From the NCBI GenBank assembly GCA_028023455.1, contig JAQFVV010012397.1, forward strand, positions 2,655,501 through 2,719,500: a stretch of DNA of 64,000 bases, written 5' to 3'. This DNA is from Epiperipatus broadwayi. Its lineage: Eukaryota; Onychophora; Udeonychophora; Euonychophora; Peripatidae. Position 1 is the first letter of the stretch. Each line of letters opens with the position of its first letter. The notes under the pieces are model-generated. The model was not told the origin of the DNA, ran no database searches, and worked only from the letters and a program-made list of their open reading frames with translations. The position numbers were made by a program, and so were the translations under genes. Of this stretch, positions 1-12,549 are shown piece after piece.

Positions 1-295
1 GCAAACATTTTTATTTTAACTCTTTTTTTTTTTAAAAAAAAAATAATATAATGGCATGTGTGCCCATTACAATACAAATGTATGTAAGAAACCCATAGTT
101 AATGGTAACTCAGTTATTTGACTACATTAAATTACTCTGCATGTGAATTGGCAATACACATAGATAATCTGGGCCAAATTGGGGAAAATAGAAATGAAGC
201 TAAGCATATCTGATTGACTTTGGATAAAATTTTTAGGCCACGTAATCAATAAAAATGGAAAATATCCTAACCTGATAACATGGAAATACACATAT
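1..295. other. AT-rich intergenic DNA, nothing recognised
   Basis: Homopolymer A/T runs and AT-rich sequence with no recognisable coding or repeat structure before the foldback element that follows. Confidence 0.5.
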
Positions 296-1165
296 AATAT
301 ATATACTTTACCTAGATGTAAATAAAAGGGATTTGAATCCAAACTTTCCAGCTCCCTACAGTCATCCACTCTATCTCAATATAATTGATACACATGACCA
401 CATACATGTGAAAAATATAACTGATCTCCAATATATATATTCCCTCCTGAAACAGCATTTATTAGTTGGTCTGAATCATCATCTTCCACACATCTGTATT
501 CAGAGCTTGGTTTATATTAAGATAGCAAATCTACACACTTTAATGGACAAGCTTCAATCCTCTCCAATTTCCAAATCTTCAGCCATCCATATCACTGAAA
601 ATCTGGTAATGGAATGCTCAAAGCCCTTAATGATGCCTGTAGGGAACTTGAAAGTCTGGGTTCAAATCCCCATTAATTACATCTAGGTTAAGTATATACA
701 TTATATTTGTATTTCAGTATTACATATTCAGGCTGTACTCTGCCTATTCCTCTTCTGTATATTTAAATTGACTTATTAAGGTCCTACTTATGAGGGATCA
801 AATTAATTTAAAGTGAACATGGGTACAACTATAATATTGGCATCATCAAGGCCTTTGACCATTCCCATCTATCTGATTTCAGTGATATGGATGGCTGAAG
901 AGTTGGAGAGGATTGAAGCTGTCCATTAAAGTGTGTAGATTTGATATTTTAATATAAACCGAGCACTGGTATAATTATATGTGGGAGATGATCTGTACCA
1001 ACTGATGAGAGTTGATTCAGCATGAAATATGTATATTGGAGATCATTTATCCTTTTCACATGTATGTGGTCATGTGTATCAGTTAAATTGGATAGAGTGG
1101 ATGGCTGTAGGGAACTTGAAAGTCTGGATTCAAATCTCCTTTAATAACCCTGATAATATAAAAGC
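296..1165. mobile_element. Family A foldback element, copy 1 (hammerhead-bearing)
   Basis: The left part (about 310-640) is an imperfect inverted repeat of the right part (about 830-1160). The arms share blocks such as the reverse complement of GGATGGCTGTAGGGAACTTG and CTTCAGCCATCCATATCACT. The ends carry GGTTCAAATCC-like tracts that resemble a tRNA T-arm/B box; a third such end lies at about 635-680, so the copy is complex or dimeric. It is the same family as 38335-38871. The right arm holds a hammerhead ribozyme motif on the + strand, and the matching place in the left arm (about 430-490, - strand) is decayed. Coding potential in this stretch is incidental. A SINE-like or retrozyme-like element is inferred; a DNA-transposon foldback is the alternative. 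Confidence 0.7.
990..1044 (+). ncRNA. Type I hammerhead ribozyme motif in family A copy 1
   Basis: In order: GATC, TGTA, CCAA, the core CTGATGA (1002-1008), a stem II segment containing GTTG/CAGC, GAAA (1024-1027), T-ATGT-A as a tiny stem III, the NUH triplet ATA ending at 1035, then TTGG and GATC. CCAA pairs with TTGG and GATC with GATC, giving a two-part stem I with an internal loop. The whole catalytic core is unmutated. Cleavage is predicted after 1035. Activity is inferred, not shown. Confidence 0.7.
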
Positions 1166-1329
1166 AATAAAAAAATGCTGATTGACTTAAGAATGTAAAA
1201 AATTTGCAGACATTTTTGGGCACAGTGAACATTTTTTTTGAGAGCTTTCAAAAAGGAAAGTCTCATATGTTATTCCCTTTATAAAAATTATTAAAAAAGG
1301 GTCAATGATAGAAATGATTGAAGAATTTA

Positions 1330-2250
1330 AGATATTACCTTCCAGAAATCTAAAGATGTAGTTACATCAAAGAAACTCATACATTGTGACCTGGATGTAA
1401 TAAATATGATACATTGAGATGTGAAATTAGTGCAATGATTTCCCATCATTGATTTGAAGAACATCCTATAGCTTATGTCTTGAGAATCTTATCAGCTCTA
1501 AAAAAAATTATAGTCAACTTGTTAAGGAAACTTTTCACAATAAAAAAATTCCATCAATACATTTATGGACAGAAAATTCACATTTGTACTGATCATCATT
1601 TACCATGGAAAATATTCTATAATAATAATAAAAATTCCAGAACATACAAGTTAACATATGCTATGCTGGATAAATGTGATAGCAATATATATGATTATGA
1701 ACTGTTGTATAAACCTAGAAAGCACATTGGTCATGTATTTCACATAATAAAACATCAGCCAAATTGTTAATGCAGAAAAAGTTCCACACCTATTTTTCAA
1801 AATTATTGCTAACTACAAATGAAAATTTAAATGACTCAGTGAATTGTGAAAATTTTAAAGTTTGGAGAAAGAATTTGGTTACATTATAATTTAAAAAATA
1901 AATGGCTACCAGGAGAAATATTGAGAAATTTCACCTAGACAAATAAAATTAATAGAGTTAGATAACAGTAAAATATTTTGGAGACATAAATCATTTATGG
2001 CATCATTAAAATGGGATTCCAGATGTAGATAGAATTAAACCAACAAATAATGATGAAAATTTTATTGCAAAGTTGGAGGACCAAGCTATGGAATAGATCA
2101 AACTGTAATCAACAGTTCAACCAGGGATCAAACAATTGAGCCAGTGAAAAATAGTGTTACATCAAGCATCCTACAAAAAGAGATTAAAACTCAGCAAGAG
2201 AGACTTTTTCCTAGATGAGCATATATACACAGAAAACCTGCAAAATTAGA
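1330..2250 (+). pseudogene. Ty3/gypsy pol relic: RNase H and integrase C-terminus
   Basis: From about 1480 the + strand reads as a gypsy RNase H: VNLLRKLFTIKKFHQYIYG, then a CTDHH block, and finally YDYELLYKPRKHIGH, the equivalent of the usual YDYEIxYxPGKxHxNAD end. After about 1850 a second reading frame gives FKVGE...NLKNKWLPGEILRN, the pattern of an integrase C-terminal domain in gypsy elements. The integrase zinc finger and catalytic core that should lie between them are absent, so the copy is internally deleted as well as frameshifted. No LTRs were identified around it. Confidence 0.7.
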
Positions 2251-5200
2251 GAATTATGTGTATGAATAATAGTATTTCTAGAATAGGGGAGAGGAATGGA
2301 TATGTCTACGAGTTTATAGAATATATATAAATATAAATAAAGTTTATTATTTAATCATGCCAATCATACATTTAAATGCATATTAGAAATTGCAAGATAT
2401 TATTATGAAAAAAATGCACTCTTATTTTAAAAAATCCACTAACTTATTTATATGTGCACAGTGAATAGCGATAATTATGCATATGTTTTGAATATTAATA
2501 AACTGCATATTATTAATATGGTAACTATTGTATTTTAGGTTCATTGGAACATATATGTACTGCAACACTATATTTTAATGTCTAAATCAATAATCATAAC
2601 TATAAACTCTAAAAATTTTTATTGGTTTATCCAATAAAACAAATATTGATGTTTATTATTGGTATTGTGGTAAATAATAAGATTAGAAATAATATTAATA
2701 TATTCTCATATACTACTACCCATTAGAGTAAATTACTAAAAGTATCCAAGATGTCTTCCATACATACTTGATCAAATATAACATTTCAAAAATATGCATT
2801 TCAATTTTTTTTTTTTTTTTAATGCAGATAATATTCAATGAAAAATAAACACTCAGATAAAAACAATTTTAGAAGGATAATACACAGGATAAAAAATACT
2901 ATACTAGCTACAATAAAAAAAAGTATTTAAAAATATTAATACAATAGTAATTTTTAGTTTGATAACTGGACCACTAATAATATACTCAATAATAATAAAA
3001 AAAAATTAACATTATGATTAAACATGACTGTGTGCATGCATGAAAATTTGTGTATTAAAATGTAGTCAATTTGAAAACATGTAATCATAAAATGCTTAAA
3101 TTAATTTATTCTTAAGTGTTAAATAAAATAGATTTATTATTATTAAAAATAAGACCTTTAAAAGTAAATAAAATAGAAATCTTTTACTTTAATTTTTTTA
3201 TATTGTAAATCATTTATTGTAAAATGAACAATTGTGTATTTTATTTTTATTCTGATATAGTATGTTGTTTTAATTTTCAAAATAATATTTAGTTCTCATT
3301 TAAGTATTTCTGTCTCAAATTTGGCACTCTAAACTTTTGAAACTTTCACATCTCATCTGCTTGTTTCCATAGCAACCAGAAACAAATTTTCCCATACAAA
3401 TACAAAAATGAAGTATTGTGCACAAAAAGTTATGGACGCAAATTATATGGAAGTAACTTTTAAATACAACCACCTATAAAGATTTCTTTAGCCTTCTTTA
3501 ATTACAGTGTGTTGAAAAAATGCATCAGATTTAAATCTAAAATTAGCCATTTTGTTATCCTTACCAACAACTATGTTGGCCTAAAATAGAAAAACTATAG
3601 TATTAAGTTTATCATTCAGTAATGCATTTAAAGAAATAAAATTTTAATATTTTGATTCAACTGTGAACTTTTAAAAATTACTTATGGAATGCTACAGCTT
3701 GTGATTACCCTGCAATAATTATTTCTTTTTTAAAGATTTTTACTTGGAATTATATTTGCTTCATCAATCTAAAACTTCCACTGAATAGTGTAAAATTCAT
3801 AGAAATTCATGGATTAACACATTTCATTTTATATTTGTAAAAATTATCTAAACAATAAACGAGTTTTATAAAATGAATTTGAGTTTATGGATGAATGGAT
3901 TGCTCTCACATTTGTGAAAAGGATCTGAATTTTAGTTGAATAATATAAAATTGACTTGAGACAATGGATCAATGAATCTCTGCGTATTATAGTGGTAAAA
4001 AGTTACACAAAACTTTGGATATTATTGTGAAGCTAATTTAACTAATGGATTAATATTTGTGTGATACTACAGTAACCACTGTTATCGAAAAGATAATGGA
4101 TTTATATTCATTGGTATTGTACCTTCATAAATACGCAAAGATTTTATAATTTACAAGAGCTACTTCTTTAAATGGATTAATTATTATATCAGTACATGCA
4201 GGCATATGGATAAATAATTATTGATTTGTTAAATGCTTTGGAAACTCAATATTAAAATAGGCAAATCTCTCTCCATATAGCCTATTTTAACAATTATGAG
4301 CAAGCATGGGAGATAGTGATGATGTGATGTTTAAAGGAAACTCAATATTAATGAATTTCTGCTATAAAATCTCAGCCTCCACATTTAATTATATCTTTAT
4401 CTGGATTAAGTATATTAAATGCATCCTTGTGAATTTATCACTTTACAGAAACGTCAAGTAATATTGGAATAATTAAAATAAATCTGGATAAAATTTTCTG
4501 GACATTTGTTTAATGACTGTGGATTAGAATTTTTGTCTATCCTATAATTAGATAATTTAATTATTTTAAGATTTTTAAAGTTATTATTATGGTTTAATAA
4601 AAGTTTTCCAAGGTTAAAATACTATAAAGAAGATACAGGTAATACATTGTATATATCAGTGAAATGGGTATAAATCTTTGTAATTCTATTATGTATTGGA
4701 GATCAATTGAGTTAAACCTTAAACTAAGGTAAAATATGCTAAATCCAAATTAAGAGTTAATCTCTCATATGTTTTATTGATCCTTTAAATCAACCTCATA
4801 TTTTCTATAATAGAAGATATCTAGAATAGATGGTTAAATAATTATAAGATTATCTTTCCCAAGAGATACTTGCGTATATGAGTTAACAAAGAATATATAG
4901 TATATTGAATTTTCCTCGTAACATATTGTGTTTAAGTTTTAGCCTTAATATGAGCTTGACCGGTATCTTATGTCATACCACCAACACCTGTGATCAGATC
5001 TCATTAAAGTTATATATTTTAAAAATAATATAAATTGGGTAAATGCTTTATTTATTCATGAGAGGGTTAAGCAATAAGTCTGTTACCTATAACAAGATGT
5101 TGTTATTACGATTATTATTATTGATGCACTTAAGGATATAATAAAACATTTCTGTACTTTATCTATATCTAATGCTTAGGTTTTGGATAAACACTATATA

Positions 5201-6640
5201 ACCTCCAATGAAGTTTTATTGTTGCATCATGTTTTTGATAACACGCAGGTATTTATAACTCAAATAGAAAGTATTTATTGGGTCTAACAGTGCAATATGA
5301 TTTGCAATCTTTTCAGAGAACTTCTTGTTATCATTATTACGTTTTAATATTTTATTACTAATTTTATATTTAATAAATTGTTACTAAATGCTTGTTTGTC
5401 GTAATTTGAAATATCATCATCATCTACAAATCTTATAAATAAATATGGTCACAATTACATTTTATTTAAGAAGTAATATTCCTTAGTTAATTTACCAGCA
5501 CCATTTCCATTTTTAATATTGAACTAGCTGAGATCCCTTTGCTATTTCAATCACATCAAGAATAGATCAGTTTAAAATTGTTGAGATTAATAATTTTTCA
5601 GAATAATAATTGTTACATTTTATTAAGAAACCTAGCGTTTGATTCAAACAAATGTAACTTGAGAGAAATAACTTGCTAGCCTTATTAAATATAAAATACA
5701 TTAAGTTTTATTATGAGTTATTCCATTATATACACAGTTGCACATTTTGTATAGAGTTGTAAGAATACCCTGAGATTATATTATTAAGGTTTATGAAAAT
5801 ACTTAGAGATATTACTGATACTAGTATAACTAGAATCAGACATAACTACGCAAATCAGATAGTAATTGTTTATTATTAATAGTAATAAGGATAGAACAAA
5901 TAACTCCCGCTAGTCTTCTTTATCTTTTGTGTGCGAAAGTGCACTCTCTCCATTTGCACAGTAGGTTACAATACATATTGCAATCATACCAGAATTGGTG
6001 CTTGAAAAACTTTCTTCATTTAAAATATAAGACAATGGATTATAATTATTTACTGTGAATGTGTAGAAATTAATACACACAAGCAGAAGCTTATTTATAG
6101 ACTTTAGAGATTTCTAATTGATATTTATTCTTAGTTCCCTTTTCTATTTTATTATTTAACATTGAATAAATTCATCCCAAATTGTATTAGACATATAAAG
6201 TTACAATGTTCTCCCCACTGATAGTGAGTTAATGCCTCCAGGAGATAACAGTAATAAAAAATTAATTTCACTTCGTATAAATAATACTAACTCTTAAAAG
6301 AGTATGTCCATTTTAATTCAAAAGAATGAAAGAAAGGAGGAAAAAAATACTCAAGAAAATGAATTTTGTAATGACACAAATCAATCTGTGAAATGCAAAT
6401 ATGTCCTCATATAAAACATGCTGATGCAATTTTTTATTTACTTCATATTTTTTAATTTTTTCAGAGAAAACTTTTCCTTCTAAAAACTTTAGCTCTCCAA
6501 TGAATTTCTATTTTCTGCTATATCTTCTCAAAGGAAACAATTGTCATGGCATTTCATTAGAATATGTTTGAGATAATCCTTATACCATAGATGGAGTCTA
6601 TCTCTCCCATGAAAATCATGCTCAAGTGCACCATAAAACA
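2251..6640. other. Long AT-rich stretch upstream of the ESCO gene
   Basis: No convincing exon or intact element was seen over 4.4 kb. The sequence is AT-rich with many short A/T runs. A short tract near 4300-4345 (GATGTGATGTTTAAAGG and neighbours) resembles the inner end of family B but is too short to call. Confidence 0.4.
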
Positions 6641-8220
6641 ACCTTTTAGGAAGTCTTGTGTTGTTTATTTATTTTATATATTCAATCTAATGAAAATGTG
6701 ATTTTACAATAGTATATTCTATAGTAGCACATCCAGCAAGTTGAAGAATTATATTGATTAATTTTATTGATCTTGCTATTGTATTTTTAAAATTCTATGG
6801 ACTATCCTTAAAGGAGGGTTTTCTAATGTCTTATATTGCACTTTTGGGTGTCCAGGCTTCATTTCCATACAATAAATTAAGTTCAAAAAAACAAGTCTAT
6901 ATATAGTTAATATAGTTGCAATAGTTATTCCCGTGATGAAATATTCTGTTTGCACTTTAACATCTAAATCCACCTTTCTACGTATAAAGCTAAAAGAATA
7001 TTTAAAGTGGCTTACATTCTCAAGTTGATAAATAACCCAAGAAAAAAGCTAAGAATGTTTCTTCCATCAATGACAGATAAAAAACTTGAGTTTTTTGAAC
7101 ATTAATTAATAAACTATGGTGCATTCAAAACATTAAATATATTCTATAAATCATTTTTTGAACTGGCAAATATAGCACAACTACTAGCATATTATAAATG
7201 CAGAATCAAGAAGTTGTTTTCATTTTTAATTTATTCAATTTAAAATTTCATTGTCAAATCTATATCTTACCTTGATCCCTGTTTGATTAAGCCACATATA
7301 AACAATTCCAAAGACCACAGTCATAAAAATTTAAAATTATGAGCATCAATTTTTTATTTCAAATGCCTCAGATTTTGCACTTGTAGTAATAATGCTTCTT
7401 CTTATCCCATCATGTAGCTGTATAGACAACTAACTGATTTCAAACAATACCATAGACCTGTTCTATTAACTAAATCAAATATCTTGGCAAAGTCAATAAA
7501 AGCAATATATAAATCACTCCTTTATACCTGATATTTTTATTCCATTTGCCTGGCAACAAATACCATGTCTATAATGCTTTTTGATATTGTGTCTCTGATA
7601 ACCATTCACCTATAACTGGAAGCAATCTATTCAACAAAATTCTTAAAAATAATTTGCTATAGTGAATAATAATGATATTCCATGATAATTACTGCAATCT
7701 TGTCTATTCCCTACTTTTAAAAATTAAAATCATAAAAACATTCTTAAGATCAGGTGGTAATTTTCAGAGTCCATATATTCCTACCTAAAAAACTCCAATC
7801 ATTTTTGAAGCTAACGATCACCACTACATTTTAAAATTGGTCCAGGTATTTCATCAGACCTGCAGACTTTCCATTTTTAAGATTACAAAGGTGTTTTGAT
7901 TTTATTAAGCAATTATTTTTGTCCAAATCTAAATGAGTAAACAAAATGGATGTATCATGGAAAATAATTTTGTATTATTATTCAAAAGTTGACCCAAATA
8001 TTCCTTCAATCTTTCAAAATATTGTCATCATATAAAAGGATGCCAACGCTGGGAGGATTGTGATACTACTTCTCTGGTCCATATGCTCATTTCAATGCAT
8101 CAAAAAAGATCTAGAATGACTATATTCATGCTTATATCTTCTTTGCAGTTTTAATTATTTAAATTTTTCTTGTTAGTCAGTGAATTTTTGCCTTCAGATC
8201 TTTATATTTATTATGAAGTT
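6640..8220 (-). pseudogene. Decayed CR1/Jockey-group LINE, reverse transcriptase part
   Basis: Read on the - strand from about 7750 down to 6700. RT segments appear in order: RILLNRLLPVIGEW (about 7600-7660), DLYIAFIDFAKIFDLVNR (about 7440-7530, the palm aspartate block), a CAIFASS remnant of the YADD block (about 7170), SINVQKT-like sequence, VDLDVKVQ, and LIYCMEMKPGHP near the C-terminus (about 6850). The order matches CR1/L2/Jockey-type LINE RTs. Several stops and frameshifts make it inactive. The 5' part (endonuclease) is not recognisable. Confidence 0.65.
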
Positions 8221-9099
8221 ACACATTTAATCTATTATTCTACCAACTGTAAAATAAATACATAATGCCTGGAACAAGAATCGCTGCTGCCTTGAAGAAT
8301 AGAATTCAAAGGCAAGATACTATTTCTGAGACTTTTATATTTCTCTCTTTTTTCAGTCAATTAAGTTGTTATAGAGCCCTGTCTATTGTCATCAGACCTC
8401 TTACTCTAGCTATGAGAGCGAGATTGTAAGTTTGTACAACAACATTTTTATCCTTTAATTATACACACATAACATTTCTGACTCCAATTCCCAAAAATCA
8501 AGAAAGTAATGATGGGAATAGGATGGCGATTCATTAATTGCGATTTTTTTGCGCTCCTCTGAATTTAACAGTCAACGATAAACCAAGATCAACATAATTA
8601 ATAACTGTAAAGTTGTAGAAATAAAGGATTTAATTTAACTCCTGATTGGAATTTCTCGATTCCATTACTATATTTTGTTAATAGTTACGATAACGAAGAA
8701 AAAAATTATACGATAACTAAATAGTTAATAGTCCACTCGCTACACGTTATATTCCTTCAGCTTATAAATCTTTGTGCTAATATAAAGATTAGAGGTTCTA
8801 AATTTATTTTACATAAAACATAGAATTATTAAATAAAACCCAACAAAACAAATAGTAATTTTCAATATGGATTTTTATTTCGGCAATAATTCTAGATAAA
8901 GTAGCCAAAAATATATATATAGTACAGTACTGTATTTATAAATAACAAAGCACTCCGAGGCAAATATTGACAATAATAAAGTTCTCCAATATTTTAATTA
9001 TTTCTTTTATTTTAAAAATATTATTATATATATATTTTTAACATTTTTTTTTATTAGAATAAAAATGTAATGAAATAATTTGAATTTAAAATAATTATG
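8221..9099. other. AT-rich DNA between LINE relic and promoter candidate
   Basis: No coding or repeat structure was recognised. Confidence 0.4.
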
Positions 9100-9205
9100 T
9101 GCGATACTTTTCCGCGCCAGATTTATCGCGGGAAATTGAAATATTTGAAACGAATTATGACTTGAGATTAGTTGTGCACCTGACATGGTATTGGACGGAG
9201 TTAGT
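9100..9205 (+). promoter_or_regulatory. Candidate ESCO promoter and noncoding first exon with E2F-type sites
   Basis: A small CG-containing island in otherwise AT-rich DNA. GCGGGAAA (9128-9135) is a perfect reverse match to the E2F consensus TTTSSCGC. TTCCGCGCC lies about 16 bases upstream and is a near match. A possible 5' splice site GTATGT starts at 9206, and acceptor AGs lie just before the first coding exon (10637-10638 or 10656-10657), so a short untranslated exon about here is plausible. E2F control would fit an S-phase cohesion factor. The TSS and exon limits are inferred. Confidence 0.4.
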
Positions 9206-10669
9206 GTATGTTTTCACTTTTAGTCGCTGAATTTTGTAAGCACTTATTATATGTCGTTCGTTCATTGAATTATGCTTAGTAAATTAAATTTATTAAAATC
9301 AAATGCCAATCGTGTTTAAATTTATTTATTTGGTTTATCCCATATACTTAAATTTAATAATGAACTTCTTAATATGTTACATAAACGTTACTCTATTTAA
9401 TGAAATCGCAAAAATATTTTAAAGCATTTTGGTATTTATTAATAAATATTACACTACATTATAATATGTACAGTATTTTCAAAATATGTTAGTATAAATT
9501 TTCTTTCAATAAATAGATATTGTATAATTATAATTACTGCCACATATTGATATAGGGAATAAATTAGTATATCCGATTAATTTATGCACTATAAACAAAT
9601 TTATATTAAAAACATTTGTAATTAGCATTAGAAATAAACTAATTAAAATGTAAGAGATAATTGTAACGAAACAATGTAACCAATCAAAGTTAAAATTAAA
9701 ACTAGTACTGGAGATAACCTAATTAATTAAAAAGGATGATTTTTGTAAGGTAAAACTCTAGATATTCCGAAGTAATTTATATATAGATTTGGTATACCTA
9801 TAGATTTATTTTATTTTTTAATATATATTTATTCCATGAACATAAAGATATTTTTTTATAAAACATTTTCGTTTGTCCGTAGGCATTATAATACTTTGTC
9901 TCACTAACGTCCCAGTGAATTCAAAATTAGGTCACTGAAGAATTAGTATAACGATCATTGTGATTTATACATCAGTTACCATATTTGTCATTCATTTGAT
10001 CTTATTTTTCATTGATTACTTATTAGCATGTTTTTTTCCAGAATTAAATGGGTAGCTTTTAATATTACTATGCTCGACTGTTTCATTTTTTGATTAACGA
10101 TAAGAATTCACGTCTTACAATATTGAATGATTTTTAGTAGATAGTATATTATTATGCTTGAAATATGTTTAATGTGCGTCATTATAATATATATGAGAAG
10201 TTTTAATTTAAACTGTTTAAGAGTTATCTTTGTGTAAGCTCTCTGCCAGAAAGATTATAAAAATGTCATAAAGTGTTATAATATGATAAAGTGATAACCC
10301 GTCTGCTGCTCTGATCTCTAAAAGTAAGTTGTAACTAAAATGTCATTAATAAGACTTGATCAGCCGTCTTTGAATAATATAAATTTTTTAGTTCAGTAAT
10401 ATTTTGTAAAATTATATTCCATAAGTTTATTATCACTATAGTTTTAATAAAACTAAACCTACATTTTTCTGCTTTATTTTAAGAAGGATTACCTTCTAGT
10501 AAAAGTTATTTGCAAGACATTGATAGTCTTTTTTATGTTTTCATAGACTACATAATATATATAATCTTAAAATCAATATATTGTATATGTATAGAATTGG
10601 TAGATAAATATTGATACTTTTTTTTTTTTTTAATTTAGGACTGGTTTTTTTTTACAGCATTTTTAGAAA

Positions 10670-11354
10670 ATGGAAATAATAGGTACAAAATCTTTTTACA
10701 GTAAAAAAACACTTTATCTTAGCCCATTTGAGAGAAAAATTTTGAATGACATCAAAAATCCAATAAAATTGTCACATCCTATAGCCAAAGCACCTCCTTC
10801 AAAAAAATCTTTCAAGTCATTCTCCAAGCGTGTGCCATCTAAACACAAGCTTATTCCTAAAACTCTAAATCGTAAGCTTCCTAAAAAAGTACTTGCAGTC
10901 ACAGTTGATCAAAGTAATAAAATCAATGCTTCTAAATCAGTTTCAAAATTTTTTTCTTGTAAGCCAGAAGAGCGCAGCAAAAAAACTGTAATTCTTAGAA
11001 AGAATTTAAAACTGAATTTTCAGGCACCAAGTATTTGCAATAAACATGATAAAAAATTTACTTCTAACTTTAAAAACAATATAGAAAATAAAGAAAATTC
11101 AAAATCAAATAAAGTAAAAAAGAATAAGGCATTAACCAATTTGCAAAATATTTCCAGAACAATTTTAGAACTGCAAAAATTATTTGATTGTGATGATGAT
11201 ACCAAATTAAATTCAGACTCTTCTCCAAATGTGGCTAGAAATGTATCTTATGAGTTGAATTTATCAAGAGAGGAAATAGTCTTTAAATTACCAGTTGATA
11301 ATATCTCTAAAAATGAAAACCACATATTTATTGAGGATTTTACTACTACAAAAG
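10670..11354 (+). CDS. ESCO: ESCO cohesin acetyltransferase, first coding exon (N-terminal region)
   Basis: This exon starts the N-acetyltransferase that acetylates SMC3 to establish sister-chromatid cohesion in the S-phase nucleus. The ATG at 10670 is the first in frame and lies 13 bases after an acceptor (TTTACAG, 10651-10657). Residues 5-30 hold SFYSKKTLYLSPFERKIL, closely resembling the conserved SFY..YL.PLERK box near the N-terminus of vertebrate ESCO1/ESCO2. A second block, about residues 85-110 (SKSVSKFFSCKPEERSKKT), resembles the later FF/KK box. The remainder is lysine/serine-rich and probably disordered, as in the family. The exon ends AAAG|GTAAAA after one base of a codon, matching the acceptor phase of the exon at 38152. 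The intron that follows is 26.8 kb. The assignment rests mainly on the downstream finger exons in the same phase chain. Confidence 0.8.
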
Positions 11355-11439
11355 GTAAAAACTTTTTCAAAATATACTTTTGTTATTAATCATTTTTAAA
11401 TATAAATTTTGTTTCATCAAAGTAGCTCACAATAATTGT

Positions 11440-12007
11440 CACATGATCACCATTTCTTGTTTGCACAAGCTGTTTACACAGGCTAAACTCCTTATGCAGT
11501 AGTGCCGCCAATGCAAGCCAGAATAATCAATGGATGTAAGGTTTGTGCAACAAATTCCTATCTAGTGCCTACTCATCACTGTATGTAGATTTTAGCCTCT
11601 GTAAACAGCTTGTGCAAGCATAAGAAATGGTGACCATGTGATGTTTGGTGGTTTAAAACCAATCCTGCACAATAGGGTTATGCTGACTGTGGTTATTAAA
11701 GAACCAAAGACACCAAAAAGTATGGATGCTGAACTGAGTTCAGATCTATACAAGCTAATGAGTTTGAATTGAAAACATTAGTGTTTCTATTTTGGACTCT
11801 AAAACGGTTGCTGTTGGAACGTTGCATTAGATTCTAACATTTAGGTGCAAGGCTCCTCAGTGATGAAAGCTACAAACTGCAAATTAGTCTGGGGATATTG
11901 GATGTCTAGGCACTAGATAGGGATTTGATGCACAAACCTTCTTGCAACCATTAAATACTCTGGTCTGTACTGGTGATGCTACTGTATAGAGAGTTTAGCT
12001 TCTGTGT
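11440..12007. mobile_element. Family B foldback element, copy 1
   Basis: Starts CACATGATCACCATTTCTTG and soon runs into an inverted unit (GGCTAAACTCCTTATGCAGTAGTGCC...). It then repeats these blocks in the forward orientation (ATGGTGACCATGTGATG at about 11625, GGCACTAGATAGGGATTTGATG at about 11910, ending near TAGAGAGTTTAGC). A degenerate hammerhead lies at about 11847-11903: GTGATGA instead of CTGATGA and GCAAAT instead of GAAAC, but stem I TCCTCA/TGGGGA and TAGTC are kept. The flanks AATAATTGT (11431-11439) and AATAATTAT (12008-12016) may be a slightly diverged target-site duplication. Confidence 0.7.
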
Positions 12008-12016
12008 AATAATTAT

Positions 12017-12549
12017 ATGTATTAAAAGGCTTATATTATTCTCCATAGTAAAACTCGAGAAATTTGTTGCTATTTAAGTTGTATACTATCCATATAAAAA
12101 ATTTAATTGATAATAAACAAAATTTATAGACTTTAAAAATAATAAGAAATAAAATATATTGATCTTGAAAATAATTTATTTAAAGAAAAAATAAGTTTTT
12201 GAAATAATATAAATTTGTATTTTTATGCACTCATGAAATTCCAAAAATCTATTATACAATTACAGTACAAACTTTGAAAATTATTTAGCCAAGAAGTATA
12301 GTTTTATAGAATGTTTATAGTAAATATACTAATTAAAAAATTATCTACAAAACTGCATTATTTGGTTAAATGAATTTTCAATCCCATAAATTTTATTTCT
12401 TATCAATTAATTTCTTTCTTTGACTATTGGTAAATATTATTTAATTCCATCTTAAGTTTAATTAAAACTACAGAAATTCTTATCCCTTGTAATCGTTCCA
12501 CTTCATGCTTCTTGAGTGATTAGCTATTCTTTTTTTTTTTAATTTACTT
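12017..12549. other. Intronic AT-rich DNA
   Basis: Nothing recognised. Confidence 0.4.

Noticed and set aside
333-686. 117-codon open frame as a gene
   Set aside because: It lies wholly inside an arm of the family A foldback element and reads through inverted-repeat sequence.
8385-8391. Further hammerhead cores on the - strand (also near 7855, 56595 and 61970)
   Set aside because: CTGATGA occurs but there is no GAAA at a suitable distance and no pairing stem I, so these are chance matches.
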